The notes under the pieces were generated by a model, which was given only the letters and a program-made list of their open reading frames with translations, made no database searches and had not been told where the DNA came from. Made by a program: the position numbers and the translations under genes. 64,000 bases of DNA from NCBI GenBank assembly GCA_031412915.1, contig JANODX010000096.1, forward strand, positions 1 to 64,000. Direction: 5' to 3'. Each line of letters starts with the position of its first letter. The first letter of the stretch is position 1. Origin of the DNA: JAGNNV01 sp031412915 (GTDB taxonomy: Bacteria > Acidobacteriota > Vicinamibacteria > Fen-336 > JAGNNV01). Positions 52,405-61,272 of the stretch are shown piece by piece.

Positions 52405-55017
52405 CTACCGGGTCAGCTTGAGCGCCAGTCTCCCCACTTTCGCCCCGGAAGCCTTCGTCACATTGCCTTCGATGACATCGCCGTCGAGGCGGCCCTGATA
52501 GGTCAGGGTCTCGCCGGTTTCGACGAAGGAGAAACGCAGTTCACGGCGCGCGTAGCTGAGGTTTCGAAGGGTCACGTCCGTGGACAGACGCCCCTGCCGG
52601 GAGGTCTGCTGCCCGATCAGGCCCGACGACGTCGCCGTAAGGCTGATCTCGAGCTTCCGCGGCTGAATGGCTCCGGGCACCTCGATCACACCCGACCAAT
52701 AGCCATCGAGGAGGGCCAGCGCTTGCGACCCGCTCATCGTCGGAGCGGCCGCGAGGGAGGCGAAGGAACGAAGCCAGGACGGATCGGGCGAGAAGAGGAT
52801 GCCCTGGGCCACCCCCGGCTCCGCGGATCGCCGACGCGCCGACGCGAAAATGTCCAGAAAGACCTTGCCGTCCGGCGAGAGTTCGACCGTGCGACCAGGG
52901 CGGCGGCCCTGGAAGAAGAGGTCGAAGATGTCGGTCAGATGGGCGGCCCACAGCGAGGCGAGGCCGCGGGGATTGCCCGAGCCATCTCCCGCCGCGACCG
53001 CGAGCACAGGTCCGCCGGAGGCGCTGATGAGCGTGTCGCTCGCGGTGAACTGAACCCGGGAGGCCCGGCCCTGGCTCGCGAGCTCGTTCAGTCGGGTCGC
53101 CGCATCGTGCGCGCGCTTTCTCGAAGGAACGTCGCCGCCGAGAACCATGACGGGGCCAAGTTCGCAAGCGATGGCGACCCGCGAGCCCTGGATCATTTCC
53201 ACGAAGAACCGCGGGGAGTAAAGGGCCGAGGACTGATGGAGAATCTCGATCGAGTGAGCGAGGGACTCTTTCTGATTGACGCGGACGATCACATCCCGCC
53301 GCCCCGCACCCTCAGAAAGGCGTAGGCCGGGAACCGACATCTTGATCTCGGCGTCGGTGACGGACACCACCGCGGCCGACTTCCCTCCCACCACCACGAA
53401 GAGATCGGGGCCGAGCAGGCCCAGCCCGGCGATGGTGGCGATCTCGCCCGGCCTCGCGCGCAGGGGCGTCACGGATTCGACGAAAGGAAGGCGGCCGAAG
53501 TAGAGGGGCGACTCCTTGCTCAGGTCCGAGCCGACGACGACTCTCAAGGCCACCTTCTGGCCTTCACTCGCGGCCACCGCGGGGACCTTGATCCGGATCA
53601 GGGAGGCCGTCGCCTCCAGCACGTCCGCTTCGTTGCCGGCCACCGTGACCCTGGGTTTCCCCTGCGGGCTCGCAAGCCATTTCCCGGCGATCGAAACCTC
53701 GTCGCCCGACAAGGCGACGCGCGGGGTGAGAGAAGAGATCCTGGGCGTCACCGCGATTTTGAGCAGTCTTGAAGTGGAGGCACTGGGTCCCGTCGCGACG
53801 GTCAGGGTCAGACTTTGAGACCCTGATTCCGCCAGGGTTTCGGGTATCACGACATTGATCCGGGTGGGGCTCGAATCGAGGACCTGGGCCTCGGCGGGCC
53901 CGAGGGTCACCTTCACGACGCTCGGACGGGGGCCGCCCCCGAACCCGGAGCCGTTGATCGTGAGCGTCTGCCCCGGCTCGGCCGGATTCGGCTGATAGGT
54001 GTCGATCACGGGTGGCACGATCGAAACCGCATACTGTCGATAGCCGAACCAGGCGAGACCGCTCAGGACTACGGCAATGATCCCGAGTCTTGTGGCTTTC
54101 AGGGCAAGCGAGGCCTGGATCTTCCTGACCTTTCCCGTGGCCCCGGGTCCCGTGGCCGCGGGCGCCCGAGGCTTCGGTGAGGGGGACGGGGCCTTTTGCC
54201 TTCCCGTCGAGCCGAGCGATTCGGCTAGCCCAGCCAGTGGGTCGTCCGAGTCCGCGGACACGATCCTCTTGGTGGTTGACTTCTGGGCGCTTACGGGTTG
54301 AGGTCCAGCACCCGGAATGGCCTCGGTCCTCTGTACGGGTGGTTTCGGAGCGGCGACGGGAGGCGGCTCGGCCGCGGGGGGCGGCGCGGGAGCGGAAACG
54401 GGCGGCACCTCCGCGGGCAGCACCTCCGCGGGCGGCGCCTCAACGAAGGACGGCTCGAGTTCCGGTACGCTGTCCATTTCGAGCGGCGGAAACTCCTCGA
54501 AGGGCAAAGAGGGGGCGTCCGGGAGAGACAGAGACGTCGAATCGGGATGCCCGGGATCCGGGAATTCCGCCGAGTCGACGGCGAACTCGGGCTCGTTGTT
54601 CTCGAGCAGATCGAGACTTGCAAGGTCGTCGAGGCCGCTCATCTCCGCGGCTTCGGGCTCGGAGAGATCTACCAGAGGCGCCTGCGACCCCTGCGCGTCG
54701 AACCGGAGTCGAGCGCTCCCCGGATCGTCCGGTGGACCAATCGAGATCTCATCCCCGTCCACGAGGATCTTTTCGGTGATCCTGGCTCCGTTCACGAAAA
54801 CGCCATCGCGGCTCTTGGTGTCGGAGACCGAAACCTGGCCTTCGTCGTCGAGGAAAAGGGCGGCATGCGCGGGCGAAATCGCATCGCCCGAAAGAACCAG
54901 GTGGCACCCATCGTCCGATCCGATGGTGAAGTCGGCCAGGACCTCGTCAATGCTCAGAGTCGTGCCGCTCGCGGCCCCGCTCACCACGACCACCGATGGA
55001 TGGGAGGAACTGGTCAT
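52405..55017 (-). CDS. FHA-domain, IPT/TIG-repeat membrane protein
   Basis: 870 residues. N-terminal forkhead-associated domain (about 10-105: FTIGSDDGCHLVLSGDAISPAHAALFLDDEG.. DGVFVNG), a long acidic and proline-rich linker (110-270), one membrane helix (LGIIAVVLSGLAWFGY), then about three IPT/TIG immunoglobulin-like repeats (PVIDTYQPNPAEPGQTLTINGSGFGG.., PRISSLTPRVALSGDEVSIAG.., PFVESVTPLRARPGEIATIAG) and a C-terminal beta-rich domain. This layout joins cytoplasmic phosphothreonine recognition to an extracytoplasmic adhesive or binding region. No kinase is adjacent. ATG at 55017 begins just before the FHA fold; ribosome site weak. Role unknown. Confidence 0.8.
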   Translation of the reverse strand: MTSSSHPSVVVVSGAASGTTLSIDEVLADFTIGSDDGCHLVLSGDAISPAHAALFLDDEGQVSVSDTKSRDGVFVNGARITEKILVDGDEISIGPPDDPGSARLRFDAQGSQAPLVDLSEPEAAEMSGLDDLASLDLLENNEPEFAVDSAEFPDPGHPDSTSLSLPDAPSLPFEEFPPLEMDSVPELEPSFVEAPPAEVLPAEVPPVSAPAPPPAAEPPPVAAPKPPVQRTEAIPGAGPQPVSAQKSTTKRIVSADSDDPLAGLAESLGSTGRQKAPSPSPKPRAPAATGPGATGKVRKIQASLALKATRLGIIAVVLSGLAWFGYRQYAVSIVPPVIDTYQPNPAEPGQTLTINGSGFGGGPRPSVVKVTLGPAEAQVLDSSPTRINVVIPETLAESGSQSLTLTVATGPSASTSRLLKIAVTPRISSLTPRVALSGDEVSIAGKWLASPQGKPRVTVAGNEADVLEATASLIRIKVPAVAASEGQKVALRVVVGSDLSKESPLYFGRLPFVESVTPLRARPGEIATIAGLGLLGPDLFVVVGGKSAAVVSVTDAEIKMSVPGLRLSEGAGRRDVIVRVNQKESLAHSIEILHQSSALYSPRFFVEMIQGSRVAIACELGPVMVLGGDVPSRKRAHDAATRLNELASQGRASRVQFTASDTLISASGGPVLAVAAGDGSGNPRGLASLWAAHLTDIFDLFFQGRRPGRTVELSPDGKVFLDIFASARRRSAEPGVAQGILFSPDPSWLRSFASLAAAPTMSGSQALALLDGYWSGVIEVPGAIQPRKLEISLTATSSGLIGQQTSRQGRLSTDVTLRNLSYARRELRFSFVETGETLTYQGRLDGDVIEGNVTKASGAKVGRLALKLTR

Positions 55018-55186
55018 GCGCGAGGGCCGCTCTTTGTCTTCATTTTGGGGATGCGTTCTTCCCGGGAAGCACCATTCAAGCACATGCGCAAATGGCGGTC
55101 AAAGATCGAGACAAATTCGTTCATCGGGAAGGGTCAGGCCGAAAGGAACTTTCCGCTGGACGCTTGACCGCGACCTTCCAGATTCA

Positions 55187-55202
55187 TTAACCTTCTTGTT
55201 AA
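55187..55202 (+). promoter_or_regulatory. Candidate TetR operator
   Basis: Inverted repeat TTAAC-CTTCTT-GTTAA just before the TetR ATG, in a locally AT-rich stretch between divergent genes. TetR repressors often bind their own promoter. The arms are only five bases, so this is tentative. Confidence 0.35.
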
Positions 55203-55207
55203 ACCAA

Positions 55208-55888
55208 ATGTTCAGTCAACCGACCGCACCGGTCGCAGGCTCGGCCCCGAGCCGGCGGTCGATCCTCGATTCGGCCGCCGACGTCTTCATGGAAGTCGGC
55301 TTCAGCGGGGCCCGGGTGGACGAGATCGCCCGGCGCGCCCACGCCAACAAGGCGATGATCTACTACCACTTCGGTTCGAAGCGGGGCCTTTACAAGACGG
55401 TCCTCCTGGAGCTGTTCGGAGACGTGTTCGCCGAGATCGAGAGACTCAAGTCGAGCGAGGCGCCTCCCGGGGAAAAACTGCGAGCCCTCTACACCCTCAT
55501 CGCCTCACACTTCTCCAGGAAGAAGGCTCTGCCTCCCATCATGCTGCGGGAGATTCTGGCGGGGGGGAGGAGCATGGACGCGGAGGCGTCGCGCGCGCTC
55601 TTCACCATCGTCTCCTTCGTGAGTGAGACCCTCCGCGAAGGGACCCGAACCGGCGCGTTCCGGAGGATCAATCCCCTTCTCCTTCACCTGACCATGCTGG
55701 GGCCGCTCATGCTTCAATTCGCCGGCGCGGCTTTTCGCGAGTGGCATCTCCCGCGGGAGATGCCCGGCCTGGCTCAGCCCAGCGATCGGGAAATGCTCGC
55801 CCATCTGCTCGGGGTTCTGGATCGCTCGATCCTTCCCCAAAACGCAGGGTCTTCCGCTCCACGTCGTCGACCGAGGAAAACCAAATGA
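55208..55888 (+). CDS. TetR-family repressor of the export operon
   Basis: 226 residues. Typical N-terminal helix-turn-helix (ILDSAADVFMEVGFSGARVDEIARRAHANKAMIYYHFGSKRGLYKTVL, about 19-66) and a variable helical ligand domain. Its stop overlaps the HlyD gene start as ATGA, so it is the first gene of the export operon and likely its autorepressor, released when a substrate binds. The order TetR, HlyD, ATPase, permeases matches E. coli cecR-ybhGFSR. A basic tail (SAPRRRPRKTK) is unusual. ATG at 55208 has no strong ribosome site. Confidence 0.9.
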   Translation: MFSQPTAPVAGSAPSRRSILDSAADVFMEVGFSGARVDEIARRAHANKAMIYYHFGSKRGLYKTVLLELFGDVFAEIERLKSSEAPPGEKLRALYTLIASHFSRKKALPPIMLREILAGGRSMDAEASRALFTIVSFVSETLREGTRTGAFRRINPLLLHLTMLGPLMLQFAGAAFREWHLPREMPGLAQPSDREMLAHLLGVLDRSILPQNAGSSAPRRRPRKTK

Positions 55889-56856
55889 AACGCTCTCTTC
55901 CCTTGCTGATCCTGGCCGGGTTCACCGTCGCCTCTTGCGGCGCTTCGGCCAGAAGCACGAACATCGTGGCCGCCGGTCACGTCGAGGCGACCGACGTCCA
56001 CATCTCGGCCAAAGTCGGGGGACGCCTCATGGAAGCGCCGCTCCGGGAAGGCGATGTGGTGAAGGCGGGCGCCGTCGTCGCGCGCCTCGACACCACCGAT
56101 GTGAAGATCGTGGTTCGCCAGGCCGGCGCCGACCGCGCGCAGGCGGCGGCGGAGCTGCGGCTGCGGCTCGCCGGAGCGCGCAAGGAAGACATCGCGGAAA
56201 TGGAGGCGCAGATCCGCGCCACCGAAGCGGACCTCGCGGGCGCAAAGCTCGATCTCGACCGCATGCAGGGCCTGCTCGATCGCGGCTCCGGTACGACCAA
56301 GGCCCGCGACGACGCGAGGACCAGGCGCACAATCCTGGAAGCGCGTCTGGGCGCCCAGAGACAGACCCTGGCGCGACTTCAATCGGGCTCGCGCCCCGAG
56401 GAGATCGAGGCGGCCCGGGCCCGGGTGGAGTCCATCGACGCGCGCATCGCCCAGCTCCAACAGCAGATCAGCGACGCAACGGTCATGAGCCCGGTGGACG
56501 GCGTGCTCACCTCCCGGGTGGCGGAGCCGGGTGAACAGCTTCAGGCCGGCTCGCCCATCTGCGTCATCACCCAATTGACGGAAGCCTGGCTCACCGTTTA
56601 CGTCACCGACGTCGACCTGGCCCGGATCCGCATCGGCCAGGAAGCGGTGGTGAAGACCGATGGCGGGCAAACCCGCAAGGGTCGCCTGACCTACATCGCA
56701 TCGAAGGCCGAGTTCACCCCGAAGAATGTTCAGACCCGTGATGAACGGATCAAACTCGTCTATCGGGTGAAGGTGGGCCTCGACAACGCCGACGGCTTCT
56801 TCAAGCCCGGCATGCCGGCCGAGGCGACCTTCGAGCCCACGGGTCCCGCGCAATGA
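55885..56856 (+). CDS. HlyD/YbhG-like membrane fusion lipoprotein
   Basis: 323 residues. The signal ends in the lipobox VASC, predicting an inner-membrane-anchored periplasmic lipoprotein. A split biotinyl-lipoyl domain (GHVEATDVHISAKVGGRLMEAPLREGDVVKAGAVVARLD and ATVMSPVDGVLTSRVAEPGEQLQAGSPICVI) flanks a helical hairpin at about 80-195; beta-barrel and membrane-proximal parts follow. It bridges the ABC-2 transporter to the outer-membrane channel. GAGGA precedes the ATG. Both ends overlap neighbours by ATGA, showing tight coupling. Confidence 0.92.
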   Translation: MKRSLPLLILAGFTVASCGASARSTNIVAAGHVEATDVHISAKVGGRLMEAPLREGDVVKAGAVVARLDTTDVKIVVRQAGADRAQAAAELRLRLAGARKEDIAEMEAQIRATEADLAGAKLDLDRMQGLLDRGSGTTKARDDARTRRTILEARLGAQRQTLARLQSGSRPEEIEAARARVESIDARIAQLQQQISDATVMSPVDGVLTSRVAEPGEQLQAGSPICVITQLTEAWLTVYVTDVDLARIRIGQEAVVKTDGGQTRKGRLTYIASKAEFTPKNVQTRDERIKLVYRVKVGLDNADGFFKPGMPAEATFEPTGPAQ

Positions 56857-57830
56857 GCGACGCTCTCGAAGCCCCGGTGGTTGAAGTCGCGGGCCTTGTC
56901 CGGAAATACGGCGATCTGGTCGCCGCGAACGATGTGTCGTTCACGGTGAAGCGCGGAGAGATGTTCGGCCTCATCGGTCCGGACGGGGCCGGCAAGACCA
57001 CGACGCTGCGCGTGATCCTCGGCCTCCTCGCTCCCCATGGCGGACGTGTCCGCACCTGCGGTCTCGACCCGTGGAGCGACAAGGACGAACTGTCGAAACG
57101 CATCGGCTATCTCTCGCAGCGCTTCTCCCTCTATGGCGATCTGACCGTGGACGAGAACGTCGCCTTCTTCGCCGACATGCACGGTGTGCGCCACTCCAGG
57201 GCGCGCGGCGAGGAGCTCCTCGACATGCTGCGTATGAGCCCGTTTCGAAAACGGCTGGCCGACCGTCTCTCCGGCGGCATGAAGCAGAAGCTGGCCCTCG
57301 CCTGCACCCTCATCCACACCCCGCAGCTTCTCGTCCTCGACGAGCCCACCACCGGCGTCGACCCGGTTTCACGCCGCGATTTCTGGAAGATCCTGGCCCG
57401 CCTGCAGCGCGAGGGCCTGACCCTGCTCGTGACGACGCCGTACCTCGACGAAGCCGAGCGCTGTCAGCGCGTGGCCTTGATGGACCGCTCGCGCATTCTG
57501 AGTGTGAGTACGCCCGACGCGTTGCGGGCGGAGGCGGACGGAGCGATGGTCGAGATCCTCGCCCATCCCAGGCGCCGGGCCATGGAGGTCATCGGCGTTC
57601 GCCCGGAGGTGCGTGACGTGGAGGCCTTCGGCGAGCGGGTCCACATCACCTTGCCCGGCTTCGACGCCCGGGCCGCGGCGGCGTGGACCGAAGGCATGGC
57701 CGCCGATCTGCGGAGCCTTGGCCTCGAAGTCGTCTCCGCGCGCGCGATCCCGCCTTCCCTCGAGGACGTTTTCATTTCCCGCATTCAGGCCCGCGAGGCC
57801 GAAGCGGCCCGGATTGGAGGCTCGCTTTGA
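56853..57830 (+). CDS. ABC transporter ATPase, YbhF N-half-like
   Basis: 325 residues. Walker A GPDGAGKTT at 42-50, signature LSGGM at 139-143, Walker B LLVLDEPTTGVD at 159-170. The H-loop reads LLVTTPYLDEAE with proline 196 in place of the switch histidine, so its own ATP site is probably defective. It corresponds to the first half of the fused E. coli YbhF. The C-terminal 80 residues form the usual regulatory extension of ABC-2 drug-type ATPases. Start overlaps hlyD by ATGA and its stop overlaps the TolC-like gene by TTGA. Confidence 0.92.
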   Translation: MSDALEAPVVEVAGLVRKYGDLVAANDVSFTVKRGEMFGLIGPDGAGKTTTLRVILGLLAPHGGRVRTCGLDPWSDKDELSKRIGYLSQRFSLYGDLTVDENVAFFADMHGVRHSRARGEELLDMLRMSPFRKRLADRLSGGMKQKLALACTLIHTPQLLVLDEPTTGVDPVSRRDFWKILARLQREGLTLLVTTPYLDEAERCQRVALMDRSRILSVSTPDALRAEADGAMVEILAHPRRRAMEVIGVRPEVRDVEAFGERVHITLPGFDARAAAAWTEGMAADLRSLGLEVVSARAIPPSLEDVFISRIQAREAEAARIGGSL

Positions 57831-59158
57831 AACGCCGGTTCTTCTTCACCCTTCTCATGACCATGAGCCCGCCGCTCCTCGCGACCGACTCGGTGTCGTC
57901 GCCGGCGTCGCCTCTCGCCCAAAGGCTGACCCTCGAAGACGCCATGGCCCGCGCGCGCGCGACTTCGGCGCGGCTCGCCTCGTTCAGCGCCCTGACCCGC
58001 GCCGCTTCGGAAGGAGTCCGCGGCGCGAGCGCAGGCCGGCGGCCCGAGCTGGATCTTTCCGCGTCCTACACGCGGAACTCCAATGTGCCCGAACTCGTGC
58101 TCGCGATCCCAGGCTCGCCGCCCCGTACCCTCTTCCCCAACCTTCCCGACAGCTGGCGCACCCATGCCGGAGCCACCTTTCCCCTTTATACCGGCGGACG
58201 GGTCGGTTCCCAGGTCACCGCGGCCACCGAGGTCGAACGCGCAGCGACGTCCGACCGGGCCGCCGCCCAGAACGATCTGGACGCGGAGACGCATGTCGCC
58301 TATGTGAACGTGCTCTTCGCACGCGAAAACGCTCGCGTTCTCAAGGAGGCGGTGGCTTCCTACGAGGCCCATCTCAAGGACGCGCGCAACCGGCAAGACG
58401 TGGGCCTCGCCGCGAGCAACGAGACGCTCGCGGTGACCGTGGAACGCGAGCAGGCGGAACTGGCCCGGCTTCAATCCAAGAACGGGGCTGAGGTAGCCAT
58501 GGCGAATCTGCTGCGTCTCGTGGGCCTCCCCGCGGGAACCGCGGTCGATCTCGACCCGGCGCCTTCGGCTTCGAGCCCGGGCGAGTTGGAGGATCTGGTG
58601 AGGGTCGCCGCTCTGGGCCGGCCTGAACTCGAGGCTCTGCGCGCGCGGATCCGCTCGCTCGGGGCCACAGAGAAGGTGGCGCGCTCCGCGTCCCGCCCGC
58701 AGGCCGGAATCGAGGCGGGTTGGGACTACACCAACCCCAACCTGCGCTTCGTTCCCTGGGAGGCGGAGTTTCGGTCCACCTGGAGCGTCGGCGCCCTGGT
58801 CAGCTGGAAGGTCCTCGACGGAGGGCGGGCCCGCGCCTCGGCGGCCCAGGCCCAGGCCCAGGCCGATGCGCTGCGCGCTCAGCTTTCGGATCTTGAATCG
58901 CGCATCCGCCTCGACGTCACCACCAGGCGTCTCGATCTCGACACCGCACTCGCCGGAAAGGTGGTGGCCCAGCGCGGTATCGAAGCGGGCCGTGACGGAC
59001 TTCGGGTGGCCCGGGACCGCTACCTAGAAGGCGTCCTCTCATCCTCCGAATTGCTGGACGCCGAGACGCGCCTCCTCCGGGCGGAGCTTGACGCCACGCT
59101 GACCGAGGCGCGGATTCAGATCGCGATGGCGAATCTGACCCGGGCGGTGGGCCGCTGA
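57827..59158 (+). CDS. TolC-family outer-membrane efflux protein
   Basis: 443 residues with a short signal peptide (MKRRFFFTLLMTMSPPLLAT) and two repeats of the outer-membrane factor family (LTLEDAMARARATSARLASF.. PELDLSASYTRNSNVPEL.. FPLYTGGRVGSQV; second half SWKVLDGGRARASAAQAQAQADALRAQL). It forms a trimeric channel through the outer membrane for the ABC/HlyD pump. TTG at 57827 overlaps the ATPase stop and has GGAGG six bases upstream. It is placed between the two ATPase genes, an unusual position compared with E. coli, where ybhF is one fused gene and TolC is unlinked. Confidence 0.92.
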   Translation: MKRRFFFTLLMTMSPPLLATDSVSSPASPLAQRLTLEDAMARARATSARLASFSALTRAASEGVRGASAGRRPELDLSASYTRNSNVPELVLAIPGSPPRTLFPNLPDSWRTHAGATFPLYTGGRVGSQVTAATEVERAATSDRAAAQNDLDAETHVAYVNVLFARENARVLKEAVASYEAHLKDARNRQDVGLAASNETLAVTVEREQAELARLQSKNGAEVAMANLLRLVGLPAGTAVDLDPAPSASSPGELEDLVRVAALGRPELEALRARIRSLGATEKVARSASRPQAGIEAGWDYTNPNLRFVPWEAEFRSTWSVGALVSWKVLDGGRARASAAQAQAQADALRAQLSDLESRIRLDVTTRRLDLDTALAGKVVAQRGIEAGRDGLRVARDRYLEGVLSSSELLDAETRLLRAELDATLTEARIQIAMANLTRAVGR

Positions 59159-59159
59159 G

Positions 59160-60152
59160 ATGGCAAGCGCCCAAGACGGCGGCGACGCGGCCCGCGGGCC
59201 CGCGGTGATCGTGGTCGACCATCTGGTCAAACGGTTCGGCGCGTTCACCTCCGTGGACGACCTGTCGCTCTCCGTGCGGGAGGGCGAGGTGTTCGGCCTG
59301 CTCGGCTCGAATGGCGCGGGCAAGACCACGGCCATCCGGGTGCTGTGCGGTCTCCTCGCTCCCACTTCCGGAAGCGCGCGCGTGCTCGGCATCGACGTCG
59401 CCAAGGATCCCGAGGCCTTGAAACACCGGATCGGTTACATGACCCAGCGCTTCAGTCTGTATGACGATCTGACCGTCATTCAGAATCTGCGCTTCTTCGG
59501 CGGGGTCTACGGCCTGGCCGGGGCGGCGATGCGCGAGCGCGAGGCGTGGGCGGTTCAAACCGCGGGCCTGCAGGGCAAGGAAGATCTCATCACCCGCTCG
59601 CTCCCCGGGGGATGGAAACAGCGGCTCGCTCTCGCCTGCGCGGTCCTCCACGGACCGCGCGTGGTCTTCCTCGATGAACCCACGGGAGGCGTCGATCCCA
59701 TTTCGCGCCGGCGCTTCTGGACCCTGATCGATCAGATGGCGGGCGAAGGGATCACCCTGATCGTCACCACTCACTATCTTGACGAGGCCGAGCGCTGCGA
59801 CCGGATAGCTCTGATGCACGCGGGCCGACTGGTGGCGCATGGTTCGGTGGCCGAGCTGAAGGAAGTCTTCGCCGGCCGCGTGCTGCTGGAAGTGGCGTGC
59901 GCGCGGCCGCTGGATGCGCAGTTCCTCCTGGAGAAAGAGCCGGGCATCCTGGAGGCCTCCGTGTTCGGAACCCGCCTGCACGTGGTGGTCACCGACGAGG
60001 GAGGCGGCCGCAAAGTGGTGGGCGATGCCCTCGCGCGGGAGAACTTCGCACCCATATCGATCGAACGCATCGTGCCTTCCCTCGAGGATGTCTTCATCCA
60101 CTGCATCGAGGCCGAAGAGGCGGCGCGGACCGCGCGCGGGGTGGGGGCATGA
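59160..60152 (+). CDS. ABC transporter ATPase, YbhF C-half-like
   Basis: 330 residues. Walker A GSNGAGKTT at 49-57, Walker B VVFLDEPTGGVD at 168-179, and an intact H-loop histidine at 205 (TTHYLDEAE). The signature is LPGGW at 148-152, not LSGG. It would pair with the first ATPase to form one functional and one degenerate site. It starts one base after the TolC stop and overlaps the permease gene start as ATGA. It corresponds to the second half of E. coli YbhF. Confidence 0.92.
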   Translation: MASAQDGGDAARGPAVIVVDHLVKRFGAFTSVDDLSLSVREGEVFGLLGSNGAGKTTAIRVLCGLLAPTSGSARVLGIDVAKDPEALKHRIGYMTQRFSLYDDLTVIQNLRFFGGVYGLAGAAMREREAWAVQTAGLQGKEDLITRSLPGGWKQRLALACAVLHGPRVVFLDEPTGGVDPISRRRFWTLIDQMAGEGITLIVTTHYLDEAERCDRIALMHAGRLVAHGSVAELKEVFAGRVLLEVACARPLDAQFLLEKEPGILEASVFGTRLHVVVTDEGGGRKVVGDALARENFAPISIERIVPSLEDVFIHCIEAEEAARTARGVGA

Positions 60153-61267
60153 ATCCGCGAAAGGTGTGGGCCATCGCGAGGAAGGAATCGCGACAGGTCT
60201 CGCGCGATCCTCTGAGCCTGGCCATGCTCCTCGGCCTGCCCACCATCATGCTCCTGATGTACGGCTACGCCATCAACTTCGACGTCCGCCACGTGCGCCT
60301 GGCCGTGCGCGACCTGGACAAGTCGGAAGAGTCGCGGAGCCTCGTCTCCTCGTTCGTGAACTCGACCTATTTCGATCAAGTGGCGGAGGTGGAAGCCGGC
60401 GCCGACCTGGATCTCATCATGGAAAGGCGGGTGGCCAAGGCGGTGCTGGCCATCCCGGAAGGCTTCGCGCGCACTCTCTCAAAGGGCCGCACCGCCACCG
60501 TCCAGCTTCTCCTCGACGGCGCCGACGCCAACACCGCCACCACCGTCTTGAGCTACGCCACCGCCCTCGCCGCCGACGCTAACCTGCGTCGGTTCTCGGA
60601 GCATTCGGGCATCGAGGTCATCCCCGTGGGCTACGAGCCGCGGGTGTTCTACAACCCCGAACTGCGCACCACTCAGTTCCTGGTCCCCGGCCTCATCGGT
60701 TTCATCCTGATGCTGACGGCCGTGCTCTCCACCGCTCTCTCCGTGGTTCGCGAGAAGGAACGCGGGACCATGGAGCAGCTGCGGGTCACGTCGCTCACCC
60801 CCGGTGAACTCCTGATGGGCAAGACCCTGCCTTACCTCGCGATCTCCCTGATGGCCACCGTGATCATCCTGATCGCGGCGCGGGTGCTGTTCGGGGTGGT
60901 CGTCCGCGGCCCTTACTTCGACCTCTTCGTGGCCACCCTCATCTATCTCATCGGCGCGCTCGGCTGGGGCCTCATGGTGTCGAGCATCGCCGAGACCCAG
61001 GCTCTGGCCTTTCAGATTGGCCTCGTGACCTCGATGCTGCCCGCCATCTTTCTCTCGGGGTTCATCTTTCCCATCCGGTCGATGCCCGCTCCGATTCAGC
61101 TTCTGACCTACGCGGTTCCCGCGCGGTATTTCCTGGTGATCGTCCGCGGAATCATTCTGAAAGGCGCCGGTCTTGCCCCCTACTGGCGGGATGTCGCGTT
61201 CCTGGTTCTCTACGCCTCGGTCGTTCTCACTCTGGCCTACACGCGTCTGCGCCGCCGGGAGGGTTAG
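60149..61267 (+). CDS. ABC-2 permease, YbhS-like
   Basis: 372 residues: one N-terminal helix (LAMLLGLPTIMLLMYGYAINFDV), a periplasmic domain of about 150 residues, then five C-terminal helices (FLVPGLIGFILMLTAVLSTALSVVREKERGTMEQLRVTSLTPGELLMGK.. ), typical of ABC-2 type drug and lipid exporters. ATGA overlap with the preceding ATPase gene. It pairs with the following permease to make a heterodimeric membrane domain. Confidence 0.92.
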   Translation: MNPRKVWAIARKESRQVSRDPLSLAMLLGLPTIMLLMYGYAINFDVRHVRLAVRDLDKSEESRSLVSSFVNSTYFDQVAEVEAGADLDLIMERRVAKAVLAIPEGFARTLSKGRTATVQLLLDGADANTATTVLSYATALAADANLRRFSEHSGIEVIPVGYEPRVFYNPELRTTQFLVPGLIGFILMLTAVLSTALSVVREKERGTMEQLRVTSLTPGELLMGKTLPYLAISLMATVIILIAARVLFGVVVRGPYFDLFVATLIYLIGALGWGLMVSSIAETQALAFQIGLVTSMLPAIFLSGFIFPIRSMPAPIQLLTYAVPARYFLVIVRGIILKGAGLAPYWRDVAFLVLYASVVLTLAYTRLRRREG

Positions 61268-61272
61268 GCCTC

